Shown one piece after another: positions 33,861-46,418 of a DNA stretch of 64,000 bases. Under the pieces are notes generated by a model. That model was not told the origin of the DNA. It worked only from the letters and a program-made list of their open reading frames with translations, and made no database searches. Every line of letters starts with the position of its first letter. Within the stretch, counting starts at the first letter, position 1. Source of the DNA: Anaspis maculata (lineage: Eukaryota > Arthropoda > Insecta > Coleoptera > Scraptiidae). Position numbers and translations under genes: made by a program. The DNA lies in assembly GCA_949128115.1 (NCBI GenBank), contig OX421967.1:22708635-22772634 (forward strand), given 5' to 3'.

Positions 33861-34099
33861 TCATTCACTGTGAGCTTTCGTCCATTTTGTCTGGATGTGC
33901 TGTGGATGAGCAGCTTTTGGTTGAGTAACCCAGCTTCAATGACCATATGGTCAAGTAATATGGAACTCAAAAAAATGAAATTTGAATAATTTCCAAGTGT
34001 AAAAAGTGTAAACATTAATTAATTGTACATGTTATACTCTTCTTCCTCTGGAATACAACTGTGTCCATCAAGTCTGTACTTGAGCTGACAGTTCTGCTA

Positions 34100-35075
34100 G
34101 ACAGAAGAATCCTCATAACTTATGCATTTTTTTGGATACCTAATGTCAGATGATATGGTGAAAACCGGGAAAAAGTAAGTATGTCGACAAAAAGTAACCT
34201 ATATCTCTGAGACCACAAGAGGTAGTTGGATGAGTTTTCCAGGATATATTCAGATCATGCCATAGAATGACACTGAATAAAAAAATCTTCACGATTCCTG
34301 CATTTTTTGGGTTAGAATTGGAAAAAGCATGAAAACGGTGTAGTGCGCCCTCTTTCGCCAATATCTTGTAACGCAGATGGGCTACAGTGCGGGATTTTCC
34401 ATGGCATGTTTGGGACATATCATAGAATGACATAAAACAAAAAAAAATCGGTTCGGATTTTGTTCCGGGTCAATGTCTATTATTCCTGGGCTATAATCAC
34501 GCCGATGAATCCCATCCACACAAAAATTAGAAAAGTGTAGGTATAGCTTCCCAGAGTTCCCAGTCTTCCAGAGTGTGGGTACTTCTTTTAAAAACCAGGG
34601 ATAGATCACAATGCTTCCATATTATGTGGTTTTTGAAAATAAATTCACGTCTTCTCCGCAAAGCTGAACGTTATGGGGTACATGCCCAGCACCTATACTC
34701 CGCCAATTTTCTCCCAGAAGCAAGTTCTTGATGACACCCTCGAGGGCTTCAAAATGGGCACTGGACGTTATTGTTCAAGACACAAGCTGAGGCGCAAACA
34801 CAGTTTTCACAGTAATGGGCATTATTCCACCACAATTTCCGTGAAACTCGTGATTTTCAGTCTATTTCACATAAGCGGTAATGTTGTTGATGTTGTCAAG
34901 CTAAAACTTCAAACATCAATGCAACCAACTGCCAAGTTCTAGGGAGTTTTCAAATATCAGATTTGGAAACTTAGAAACAAAATCTCACAGCCAACTAGAA
35001 TCACGGTACAAGTGAACCTACTATAACAAGAGATTTTATAATTCCAACTTTTGCCAACTGAAATGCCAACATTCA
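34100..35075 (-). repeat. right arm of the large inverted duplication
   Basis: Inverted counterpart of 28600-30410 without the 1.1-kb insertion, so it provides the empty site. The CGCCCTCTTTCGCCAATATC block at 34350 matches the complement at about 29046-29065. 33861-34099 shows nothing else. Confidence 0.75.
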
Positions 35076-36042
35076 GGCAGGTGTCAATTAGTGAAATCTA
35101 GGGTGAAATCGGAATGTTGAGTATTTCCTTGGGAAGCCGATTTGAAAAAGAATCATTGATAAAAAAAAATGCATTGGATATAATCAATAGTAATATGACA
35201 AGTGCTTAGTATTTTTTCAGTTGAATCGTTTCAACCCGAAGACAACTGTCATTTACTAGGGAAAAGTAGACCCAGTATTATCTGACCAAAATCCCGCCAT
35301 GCGACGTCTTTAGAAAGGGAAGGAGAAATCCGAGCTAGCACGAATCACACTAGGGTTGAACGCACCATACTAATAAAGTCAACATGAAATAATTAAAATC
35401 AGTTTTCTACGTTTCAGTGTTTATTCACCTTTGAAAATTCGTCAATTTGTTCCGATAACATCAATTTAGCAGATCAACAAATATTGGTTGATTTGTTGAT
35501 AAAGTGCACACGCATTTCCGATCCATCTACCTCTACACATACGTATTATAGATACATGATTGTGTATCTATCATAATTTGAAATTATTGTTTAGTCTATT
35601 CCATTCCATGAAGTTTATTTGTACAAATCGCGGAGGACCACCCAGCAATAATATCACGGAGCTGTCCCAATACATCAACCACAAATAATTACAGGGCGGC
35701 CAACAACGAGCATAAAAAATCCAATTTGTGGGCCTGTCTCGCAGGACTGCATACGTACTACTGCACTTTTTCATCTTCCTCAAAAAGTCGATTTAAGTAA
35801 GGTAGGTACCTGCCTAGAGGTAAAAATAACCAAAGTTCACGATTAGGTTATTACACTTTTTGTGCATAGTTTGTGAAGTAACGAACTTTAAATATTTGCG
35901 ATAAAACACACACGACATACCAGCGGGTTGAGTAAACGTGATTCCTTGCACCTTGCCATTTATGGGTTTGGGATTTTTTCCGTCCACATCACACACCGGC
36001 TTCTTTGATTTTTCTCGTCTGGGCAGATTACAATAAGTACGA
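35076..36042. other. no recognisable gene
   Basis: AT-rich. No domain and no paired repeat found. Confidence 0.4.
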
Positions 36043-36390
36043 TACAGGGTGTTTCCAGGCGCGAGTTCATAACCTTTTAGCGAGAAAACGGTTCTACCTG
36101 ACACAGACCTTTTGGCGATTATTACAGAAATACAATGTCATCTCATCAGTATATGCCTTGACAGCCGTGAAGTGTCATTTTTTATACGCATCTGTCACAT
36201 ACTTTTTCAAACGCATCTGCCAGTTCTCGGCCGACAGCTGTCATGTATTTCCCATTTACAGCCTACCTTTCCGTAACTTGCTCGTTCAAGTATTTGTATT
36301 TTTTTTTTTTAGAAATTCGCCTAAAAACCAATGCGTGTCGGGTTGCAAGTCGAATTTGAAATTCAGCCCTATAACTTGAAACACCCTGTA
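36043..36390. mobile_element. MITE with TACAGGGTGTTTC / GAAACACCCTGTA ends
   Basis: Ends are perfect complements for 13 bp with TA on both sides. The interior is not palindromic. It is another member of the TACAGGGTG superfamily. 36391-36995 shows nothing beyond a lone ACAGGGTGG at about 36864. Confidence 0.7.
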
Positions 36391-36995
36391 TTTTTCTGAA
36401 ACTACTTTTGTATCAGCTTTTTCAACACAGCCGGCTTGAGTGATGAACAAAAAAAGAACGTTATGAAAGCAAACGTGATTGATACGAGCGCTTACCAAAT
36501 ACGACGACTTGTCATATATTTATAAAAATTGAGCAATATGACATTGGAAAAATGATTCATTCCTTGTACGGAAACAAAGGCTTTTGAACCGTACACACTC
36601 TCCAGTCTCCACTTTTCCATTTATGGCATCAGGAAGGGTACATAACTGCATTCAATATAACAATTCGATTTCAATTTCACCTATTCAGTTTTTGTATTTC
36701 GCCCATCAAATAAAATTAGTTTTGTTCACCGACATGCATCACTTGTATGCAACAATCACCCATTTGACGATTTGTCGAAATCCATTCAACATGCACCGTG
36801 TAGTGGAAAATTCCGCCCTAGAAATTTTGTTTCTACCCTCCATTTTCGCATTAATTTTTAAACAGGGTGGTACAGGTTTCAATAGAAAAAATCACAATCA
36901 ATAGAGCTTTGAAAAATAATGGTATTTTCCTCAGTACCTGAGCATATTCCAGAAACGCACAATAACGAAGATTAAGTCAAAGTTAAATTCAAGAA

Positions 36996-39048
36996 GTTTT
37001 TAGCGCATTTTCCATCTTGATGAAAATCGCTATTGCAACCGCTTTGTCCGTCCGTCCGTCCGTCCGTCCGTCCGTTCCTCGAACTCCTCCCAAACTAGAC
37101 GACCTAGCTTTCTAATTTTTTCGCTGTTACATAGCTGCCACTCCCAAAGGAGGGCTAGGCTATATTGGATGTCTATATTGCGCCGCCAACATAGAGAAAA
37201 CCGCCCCCGATAAACTTGAAATAACATAATATTGCACTTTCTACCCGACCTGATGCTCTGCTGGTGTTCTCGTTTTTTGAATAATTCATAGTTGCCACTT
37301 ATAAACGTAAGCCAAGAAACATTCCGTCATCAATATGCGCCGCCGACATAAAAAAACTGCTAAAAACCGCCCCCAATCACTTTAAAATGAAAAACATAAA
37401 CCCGAAGACATAGCGATCTGATTCTTTCGGTATATAAATAGCTGACTAAAAATGGCAAAGGATAGGCTACTTTTGGTTAGTCGCCGCCCCCAGATTCCGC
37501 CCCCAAAACGATAAAAAGTGCAACTTTCACAAATGTTACTGATTGAAATGTTCCCTTAAACATTTAGGAACTGCCAACTCAAATTGTGCAACATTTGCTT
37601 AGCCGAGCGCTGCTGCTCCCACACGCCGCCCCCAAAGTAAGAGATAAATGAAAAACATGAACCAAAAGACATAGCGATCCAAGTTTTTCGCTATATGGAT
37701 AGCTGACTAAAAATGAAAAAAAGTAGGCTACTGTTGATATGGCGCCGCCTCCAGCTTCCGCCCCCAAAAGAAAAAAAGTGCAACTTTCAACAATTTTCAC
37801 TGATTTAGCTGATACTGTTACCTCAAACATTTAGAAACTCTTGACTCGACCTGTGCAAGAATTTCTTTGCCAAACTCTGCCGCTCCCACACGCCACCCCC
37901 AAAGTGAGAGATAAATGTAAAACATGAACCTGAAGACATAGCGATCTAATTCTTCCACTATATTGATAGCTCACTAAAATTGGAAAAATATAGGCCACTT
38001 TTAATCAGCCGCCGCCTCCAGCTGCCGCCTCCAAACAAAACAAAAATGCAACTTTCACAATTTTTACTGATTGTCATATTTCCCTCACATTTAGAAACTC
38101 CCAACTCAAACTGTGCAACAGTTACTTTGCCGAATGCTGCCGCCCCCACACGCTGCCCTCAAAGTGAGAGATGAATGAAAAAACATAAACCCGAAGACAT
38201 AACGATCTTATTCTTCCGCTATATGGATAGCTAACTAAAAATGGGGAAGAATAGGCTACCTTTGGCATGGCGCCGCCTCCAACTTCCACCCCCAAAAGAA
38301 AAAAGTGCAACTTTCAATAATTCCCACTGAATTACATTTTAATGTTACCTCAAACATTCAGAAACTCCCAACTCAAACTGTGGAAGAACTTCTTTGCCAA
38401 ACTCTGCCGCTCCCACGCGCCGCCCCCAAACTAAGAGATGAATGTAAAACATAACCCTGAAGTCATAGCGACCAAATTGTTCCGCTATATAGATAGCTGA
38501 CTAAAAATGGGAAGAGATAGGCCACTTTTGATTAGTTGCCGCCTCCATCTCCCGCTCCCAAACAAAAAAAAAAGGCAACTTTCACAATTTTCACTGATTG
38601 TCATATTTCCTTTAACATTTAGAAACTCTTAACTCAAACTGTGCAACAGTTACTTTGCCGAATGCTGCCACCCCCACACGCTGCCATCAAAGTAAGAGAT
38701 AAATGGAAAACATAAACCCGAAGACATAGCGATCTAATTCGTTCGCTATATGGATAGCCGACTAAAAATGGGAAAGAATAGACTACTGTTCATGATTAGT
38801 CGCCGCTCCCAGCTCCCGCCCTCAAACAAAAAAATATTGATGAGTGAAAGAATTTTCATTCAAATCTATTTCATTGGCAAGTACCCCATTCTGATAACAA
38901 AATATCATAATGAGTTTCGAATGAAGAAAGCGGGCAAGGAATGGTGTTTATCCTTCAACCAAATTTCTTTACGTTCACAATATGCCTCTTTGAGAAAATG
39001 CGCTACTGAGACTCACGCACGTGAAGGCATACTCACTTGTTTATAGTA
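36996..39048 (+). repeat. left arm: ~265-bp tandem repeat array within a ~2-kb inverted repeat
   Basis: The GAAGACATAGCGATC(T)-type block recurs near 37395, 37663, 37933, 38194, 38460 and 38716, giving a period of about 260-269 bp. Each unit carries TATATGGATAGCT(G)ACTAAAAATG, CGCCGCCxCCAGCTxCCGCC and a GTGCAACTTTCA block. The whole arm matches 47186-48955 inverted. It opens TTTTTAGCGCATTTTCC and ends at ...ACTCACTTGTTTA (39046). The last ~210 bp differ from the other arm at about seven positions (about 97%). A (GTCC)n run at 37046-37074 is expanded in this arm only. Confidence 0.88.
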
Positions 39049-39218
39049 TCTTCAACATCATTCGATTTAGTCCTAATTTTGAATAAATAAACTGGGTCAA
39101 AAGTGAAGTGGCCTGTCCTGAAATGCCTCAGTCACAATGAGGATATCTCAAGAAAGAAATGCCCAACTTTGATCATTTTTGCCGTGCTCGGTAGGGTCAT
39201 CTTTTGACTACAAGACCT

Positions 39219-39382
39219 GTGGTGGAAACACGAGCACTCGACAGTTGTCGATCTCGACAATTTTCCCTTCTATAAAATGGTGGAGGGTGCAGAGGGGAAA
39301 AGGGAAATTAGGGTGAAGGGTGCAGAGAGGAAAGGGGAAATTGTCGAGATCGACAACTGTCGAGTGCTCGTGGTTCCACCAC
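39219..39382. repeat. hairpin with ~45-bp near-perfect stem
   Basis: GTGGTGGAAACACGAGCACT continues through CGACAGTTGTCGATCTCGAC and is mirrored at 39338-39382. The loop is a purine-rich direct repeat (GGGTGCAGAG(G/A)GGAAA twice). A short high-identity stem suggests a recent small TIR element. Confidence 0.85.
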
Positions 39383-40369
39383 TGACTGATCTGGTTGTCG
39401 ACTTTATGTACTTACGATATACAGACTGACAATGGAAGTGATGAAAAATGACCTGATTTTAGTAAGGATCCCTTCTGACAAAACAAATCACAGAATTTTT
39501 GTTTATCCAACTTGAGGGTCTATTCTCCTTCCTCCTTTATTATGCGTTTCTGAAATATACTATCTGCGAAGTCTCATCATTCTTCGATGCTCTATCGATT
39601 GCGATTTTTTTATACTAGAACCCGGGCCACCCTGTAGAAGATGCCCCTCGAAAGTATCGCATTTCGACAGTGCCTACTACGGTACACGGCATCTTCCATG
39701 AAGCCCACAAAAAATAATTCGGCAGGAAAAATGCGAAAGCTGGGTGGGTGCTGGCGAGTGGAAAAAAAATCCATCGGCACCGGGTCGGATATTTATCTGG
39801 AAACGAAATTCATGGGGAAGACTGACCGCATGAATAAATAATGAACAAATCCTCGTCAATCATGCCGCAACAGACATTTACAATTTATTTATTCATTTTG
39901 CGGTGCCCCGGCTTCATAAGCGACGCCGATTTAGCCCGCGCGCGTTTCCATCATCCCGCTTTTTCTCACCGTTTCGGCCTCAAATTGATTCTGATGCCGG
40001 GGTGGGTGGGTACAGGGTGATCCATATTAAAACGCCATTACGTACGGCTCTGAAAACCAACTTTCAACTGACTGAAAACAACAACTTTGTTCAGATGGCC
40101 CTGTCAATTTCACTGGAAGATGATTATTCTGAGAGCTCTCGACAGCGATTGTTGGCAACCAGTTATACAATTTTTCAGTTATTTGCAGTTTATCCAAAAA
40201 GTAAGATAAAAATTCATTTTTTCAACAAATCAACCGGGTATTTTTGACCTTGTTGCTTTTATTTTCAGTTGAAGTCTGATCATTAGGAAAAAACGTATAT
40301 TTCCAAAATACCGGGTGTTTTAAAAAATTATTAATTGGTGTTAGCTTTTTTTAATATGCTTGGAAGTTG
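39383..40369. other. no recognisable gene
   Basis: It contains single TACAGGGTG-like ends (about 39631 inverted, 40011) without convincing partners, and (ATTT)-like AT-rich stretches. Confidence 0.4.
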
Positions 40370-41520
40370 AATATGGAACAACATGGCGCGATTTCCGCAT
40401 TCGTCATTGCATTTATTCGCGAAAGCTTTCATAACTGTCAACATCATTGCAAATTGCAACGTAATCAAGAGCACCTGCGAAAAATTGCTTGAGCCTCGGC
40501 TTGAGCACTCGCGAAAAATCGCCTAATATGAGTGCTGTGACAACAGTGACAATTGACATTTGTCAATTTCACAAGTGCAGCGCCAGCAATGGGCCGATAT
40601 GAGTCAAATTTTGAAAAATTGAACAACAAAAGGTCCGAAATAAGCATGCCAATCAAAACATGGACCCTTTCTGGTAGTGCAGCCACAAGGTACCTTGGAA
40701 TCAACACGGATTTTCTACAAAACAAGTCGCGGTAAGATAGGTGTGCAACTCGCCACGGAAAGTGTTCTGGACAAAAAAAGAAGCCCCTTTCTCGAAATGT
40801 GGAGCCTCTCAAAATCGGCCCCCAGTGTAGAAACTGTTAGTACTTTCCCCAATCGCCTTTTGGTTCTCCCAACTCGCCTGTATCGGTGAAATTACGCCGT
40901 CAGCGTCTGGCCTGACCTGGGTAATTTGATCAAAGAGCCGTTCGAATATGGAGGGGACTCTTTTGTTTTGTGTCTGAAGGACGCTCAAAAGTCTCCTCGA
41001 GACCACTGTTCAATTTCAAATGCTGACTTGGTCGATTTCGTTCCAAAAGCACTGTTCAAATGCCCCGAGGTGTTGTGTTTTCCAAAACCGAGAGCGTCAG
41101 TTGACGTTCCTGTCAGATTGGCTGGGCCGTGCTCCGATTTCAACATTTTCCATTTTTCAAAATTTCAAGAAAAGCCCCGCCGAATGGCCCGCACCGGACG
41201 ACACTGGGTCCCCGAAACCCCCCGGTCGGCATTTCACACCAAGTTTCTCGAAATTCTCCCCGAAAAGCTGAATTTTCGCCGCGAAAACTACCAAGATGTC
41301 TGGAACGAATTGTTCAAACGTCAATTCCCTTGTAAAATTTTGAATGAATAATAAAATTTCCGAAAAATCTTGACAAACTCAGCAAAAATTTCAGAAAATT
41401 TTTACCCTTAACTTGGTATGCAGTTCGCTTGCAAAAATTTTTAAAAGAATACCCCGCCAAAATCCGACGTCTGGTTTTCACAAATTTTGACGTCCCGTCG
41501 GCGTCGTTTGGTTCCCCGTA
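40370..41520 (-). repeat. family K repeat, copy 2
   Basis: Inverted relative to 15530-16605 and 24 kb away. Blocks are collinear from the AATGACGAATGCGGAAATCG complement (about 40395) to CCAGACGTCGGATT-complement (about 41465). The frame on the minus strand (40465-40812) and that on plus (40926-41351) both have counterparts in copy 1, so the open reading on both strands is a property of the repeat. Confidence 0.75.
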
Positions 41521-42059
41521 CCGATTAGTATAGATGGAAATTTATTCGATCACTCGTTAAGTCAGGTTTTTTTGACCTCCCGATTTATTTCTAAACCCTT
41601 CAACCGATTTTGGCTAAATTTGGTATGTACGTATGGTTTATGGTAGAAAAGAGAAAATATGATTTTCAACATGATCTGTCAACGGAAAATATCAATGTCA
41701 AGGAGTGACAGGAAATTGTGATGTGACGATTTTGATTTTTGATTAGCTCGTTTTGGAGCCCTTTGAAAACTCTCTTCAAAACATGTGGAAGTTATGACTG
41801 ATCATAGTATTTTTTCCATCTCGACCGATACATGATTTTAATATTCCCTTGAAGAAAATACTTCCCATCCCAGAATTTTGCGCCTCTTGAAATTTTTGCG
41901 CCGCAAGCCCGGGCTTCCTAGACTTCTGCTATAATACGCCTCAAGAAAGTAATGAGAAACAATTCGCTATTATTCTCGAAGTGAACTGCAGGTGCCAGAA
42001 TTATAAGAAAGAGATATTGACCACTGCATGTTTATTAAATTTCCAATTACTATACAGAG
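41521..42059. other. no recognisable gene
   Basis: AT-rich. Nothing was matched. Confidence 0.4.
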
Positions 42060-42065
42060 TTGGTC

Positions 42066-42727
42066 CAGCGCCGGATCCAGGGGGGGGGGCAAACCGGTGC
42101 ATATGCACTGGGCGGCAGAATAAAGGGGCGGTAAAATAAGGCCGATTCTCGGTCCAATTTCATTCCAATAAAAAAAAGATAAAAGTAACATTCTGCTTTT
42201 TATCTTTCTGTGAAAGTTTTAAAATAGGATTCCCGAAAACGACAATACATCTTGAGACAGTTTTTCGCAACAGCGGGAGTGGGCGACAGGCGGTCAACAT
42301 TGACAGTGGCGTTTGGCGTATCTATCCAATTTGGCGCCTAAAGCAAAGCAGAAACAAAACTCTGACAGAACTGTAAGTGGTAAAATATAATGTTCTATTT
42401 CTCCATCTTGATAATACCTATTTTTTTTCTTTAATATGTCTCTCACTGTTGAAAATGGAGGAGAACAAAATACTTAGAAGAGAGGCAACAAAAAATGCTC
42501 CGCAGTAGTTACTCCAGCAATTTGTATGTTTCCATATTGTGAAAATTTTTGGAGTAAGGAGAGTTTTTTGCTCAAACGGCCCCCTTAAAATCAAAAAAAA
42601 ATTTCCTGCGGCGTTACAGGGGGACTCCGCTCTTTAGAGCTTTAGAGCCCCCTTAGCTTCTCACGTATTAATGGGGGGCGGCAAAATTCCTAGCCTAAAA
42701 TTCCTAAATAGCCTAAATCCGGCACTG
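42066..42727. mobile_element. hAT-like non-autonomous element, 6-bp TSD TTGGTC
   Basis: Ends CAGCGCCGGATCCAGG and (complement) CAGTGCCGGATTTAGG. TTGGTC lies directly outside both ends (42060-42065, 42728-42733). CAGYGCCGGAT ends are typical of hAT. The duplication is 6 bp rather than the usual 8. No transposase motif. Confidence 0.7.
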
Positions 42728-42808
42728 TTGGTCAGAAACTTCGAGTATTTTAAAAGCCTCCAAACCATTTAGTGTACCTACTTGAAATAGTTAAAAAACT
42801 ATCTCCTG

Positions 42809-43945
42809 CTTGAAGAAAATATTTCTCAAACGGTTTTTTGCTTTATGGTTAGCTCATCGCCACCTGTTTGACATGTTAAAAGCATATATCCCTGTGATGT
42901 GTACTATTTAGTATACAAGGTGAAAATTGAAAACAAATTTTGAAAACTGTTATTTCGATGAAACAATCCTTGAGAAAAACAATTTGTCATTCAGCAATAT
43001 AGTATTCAATATAGTCTCCCACTGAACATGTGAAAAATGTACCCCTCCATAGCCGCTGGTATTCTACGTACAGGGTGAAAGCAATTTTTCTCTCAATGTG
43101 TTTCATTTTTATCGAATCAATCCAGACAAAAACCAATCCCAGCTCTGTTTCAAGCGTATAATCTCTCATTCAAGATATGAAAATGTCACATTCCTCAAAC
43201 TCCCAAAACACCACCTACAGGGTGGAACATACTTTGTTTAATTTTTTTTTTCTGGGTGAAATTAATTCGGATAATAATCTTATCTGGCTCACTGGAAAGT
43301 TTAGAGTTTTCCGCAAGCCATATAAAAAATTTGCACTTTTACTCTCACTCTGACTTGACATACAGGATGAATACCTAATTATTTGTTGCTTCCACTTTTG
43401 TTGCAAAATTGCGAATCGCAAAAATTCTCTACAGTAGCCAGTAGTTGCAGTAATTGCAAAAATGTGAATTTTTGAAAGTTTGAGGTCAAAGGTTCTCCTC
43501 TGAAGTGGGTATGATTATCATCCGAATTAATGTGACCCAGGAAAAAAAAGGACAAAAAGGTGTTTCACCCTGTATGTCAGTCATGTTTCAGCAGTTTAAG
43601 GAATGTGACATTTTTAAATCTTGAATGAGACATTATTGACTTCTAACAGAGACGGAAATGGTTTTTGTCCAGATTGATTCGATCGAGATAAAATATATTG
43701 AAAAAAAAATAGATTTTAACCGGTACGTAGAATACCAACGGCTATAAAGGGGTAAGTTTTTCACATGTTCAATAGGAGACCATAAGGTTAATGAATAATG
43801 AAAGGCTGTTTTTTTGCGAGAATTATAAGTTCGAAAATTTATTTTTAAATTTCGCGTCACATGAATGATGCTTTCAACATGTTAAACAGGTGGGGATGAG
43901 CTATCCAAAGAGCAAAAAACCTTTCAAGAGCTACTTTCTTCAAGC
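42809..43945. mobile_element. 1.1-kb diverged palindrome
   Basis: GCTTGAAGAAA...AAACGGTTTTTTGCT at the left is mirrored by the GAGCAAAAAACC...CTTTCTTCAAGC stretch at the right. Matching blocks continue inward (GTACCCCTCCATAGCCG against CGGCTATAAAGGGGTA, TTAATTCGGATAATAATC against its complement). Arms are about 75-80% alike, older than the 24.9-26.5-kb palindrome. Confidence 0.75.
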
Positions 43946-44287
43946 AAAAAAATCTAATTCAAATATAGGTACCAATTCTGTTAGTCCCACAATCGATGGT
44001 TCCACAATCAGCAGATGGTCGTATGGTATTCTACAAAGATTTTTCTGGGGAGAATTTTCTACATGATGATTCACTCTGTTTAATAAATTAAAATCTAGTA
44101 CACTCCGAGCGGTTGAATTTTTTTCTCATAACTCTTCCACCAACAGTTCACTGGAATCTTTTGAAATAACGCAACTAAAAGGGTTCGAAGGACCAAACTT
44201 TGACACTTCATAACTTCAGAAATTAAAGTCGAAGTCGACCTTTTTTATTTTTTGGGAGCTTCATGAAAAATTCTATCGTGTGAGCAA

Positions 44288-44381
44288 TTGAATTTCTTAT
44301 TTAGGCAGGCTGTGCCCTAGCCAAATGCAGCTTCGCACCCCTGATATCGACCAGACCACAGCCTGCCCTAAATAGGAATTC
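44288..44381. repeat. hairpin, ~24-bp stem
   Basis: AATTTCTTATTTAGGCAGGC and GCCTGCCCTAAATAGGAATT face each other across a ~45-bp loop. 43946-44287 and 44382-44700 show no gene. Confidence 0.7.
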
Positions 44382-44707
44382 AATGGTGTCTCACAATATG
44401 ATCCCGAAAATATTACCCTAGACCCTCTACTTGATGGTTGGAATACAAGACCTGTTGTACCTATATCTGATTTGGCTAAAATCAACTTCTTTCGGCGATT
44501 TCCTTAATGCTTTCACTTTAGAAAAATGGCTTGGATTTTGTTGAAACCAGACTAATTGATAAACCCCAAACCCAACTAACAGTCCAACACAGTGCCGTGC
44601 CGAATAAGAGCCCAATACCTCAACTTCTCTCATTATCTTATCTGCACCTCGATCTGCACCCATATTTATGATTTATTTATTCCTAAACGACAAAAACAAA
44701 AAACAAA

Positions 44708-45000
44708 CTAACCCGGCCGGTAGCGCGGCGGACTCCGTCCTTGGAAGCAATTCTAGGGATCGCGGGTTCGAATCCGGCCTGGGCCAGGTGAAATTTTCAT
44801 GCGCTCTTTAGTACCTTGGCGTGTACCACCGTGCAGTCACGTCAAGGGAAAAATTGTGAAACGAGAAGGACACCGAAAAAAGGGTGCTAATAACCTCGCT
44901 GTTGATGCGTCCATAAAATGTGGGTGAGTGAAAAAAATTATTTTTGCTGTAAGTACTAAATTTTGGGAACCTTTGTATAATATCAGGATAAAAAAAAAAC
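44708..45000 (+). mobile_element. tRNA-derived SINE
   Basis: GGCCGGTAGCGCGGCGGACTC (A-box region) and GCGGGTTCGAATCCGGC (B box and T arm) lie about 50 bp apart. A ~200-bp unrelated body ends near an A10 run (about 44990-44999). The head differs from the SINE at 17.9 kb, so it is a second family. Confidence 0.7.
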
Positions 45001-45626
45001 ATTGCCACCCTTTATCTTTCGAATTATTGAGATTAGGAATTCAAAAAGGAAGGAGATCCATCATGTGATTTGTATAAACATCGCGTGAGCACCCTGTAAT
45101 CACATTTTTATTTGAGGAATTCCAGAGGTAGGTATTTTTTGATAATTTGAAATAACAGAATAAAAAATCTCACGCAATCACAGCAACAAATCTCAATGGC
45201 AATAATTAGCTAAATAAAAGAATATGCTTGAGCAAGATACCTCGTAAGTACAACACAAAGCTTAAAACTAGATACATCTGAAGGTATACAAATATACCCA
45301 GTCTATTTATGGCCGCGGAAATTTTGAATCCAAGTTTATCACTTTCTTAATTTTTGCTGGTACTATTTACTTACATAAAGACAATTTATTCAAATATACA
45401 AATAAATTAACACCTTTCTGTAATATAAGAGAAATAGATTGCCATCCGACCAAAGATACCGTCACAATATAAATAATTTTAAATTTCAGTTTTTGTTTTC
45501 TTTTTCCTACTTCAACTGTTTTAATCCGAACATAAGTGTATTTTGAGGATTTTGATGGAACCTCACAAGGTTTAGCTGAATATCTAAAGAGAGGTACCTA
45601 CCAACTCTCAACCTCAGACGTAAACA
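45001..45626. other. no recognisable gene
   Basis: AT-rich, possible intron of the gene whose first exon lies at 46.4-46.7 kb if that gene runs to the left. Confidence 0.35.
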
Positions 45627-45687
45627 CAGCATCGCTCATTGGCTCTCATCCCATGCGCTTTGCCACAAGAGCCAATGAGCGATGCTG
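45627..45687. repeat. perfect 20-bp stem, 21-base loop
   Basis: CAGCATCGCTCATTGGCTCT (45627-45646) and its exact complement (45668-45687). Perfect pairing among otherwise decayed repeats makes it stand out. Confidence 0.9.
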
Positions 45688-46418
45688 CGCTTACGGTTAA
45701 AATTGAAACGATTGCTTGATAAACTGACCAAACCCACCTCTATCCTTTATCATTTTACGAATATTCGTTTCATTAGGTTAGTAGGTACCTCTCCTTATAT
45801 ATTCAACAACCCACCCCAAAATTTACGACAAAGGAAGAGGAGCAAAAAAGTTCGTCTTCCTCGAACCCTGTCATTATAATTATTTTGCGACAGTAAAACC
45901 AACTTCATGAAGTTTCATTCCACTCTATTGATTTTTCTCCGTAAAAAAAAATCACGGTGTTCACAGCACTAATGATTTTTTTTAGTAATTATAAACATCT
46001 TTGTGCAGCATTTGATATTTTCCAGTTCTATGGTTATCATTAGAGAACTCTTGTTATATTTTAATAGAACAAAAAATGTTTAACTTTCCTGTTTCAAAGG
46101 CTCTATGCTTCTAAAGGGGGATCCTCGGGGGGATCAAAATAATTAAAGAAAGTGAAAATTAAAGTACGTACTTTGAAGAATAACAAAAGTCTAGAAAGCT
46201 CAAGAGAAAAATACTAATCATTACAGAAATGATCCTCAAAGGAAAAATTGAATTTAGGAATGTATTTTATAATTTATAATTGATTAAAAATAATCATATT
46301 TCGAGTGAAACCTAGTTTTTCCACAGGCGCGAGCCGTGATTTATAATTTTTGTATCTGTTTTGTTTCATTTTGTTGCAGACAAAATTGAGAGGCATCAAG
46401 AAAAAATCCACGACCTAC

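Noticed and set aside
37046..37074. GTCC repeat as a CRISPR or telomere-like array
   Set aside because: A simple 4-bp microsatellite with no spacers, absent from the matching arm.
38750..39046. 98-codon frame shared by both satellite arms (also 47186-47494) as a conserved protein
   Set aside because: Similarity is at DNA level across the whole arm, including non-coding satellite; frame conservation alone is weak, no domain.
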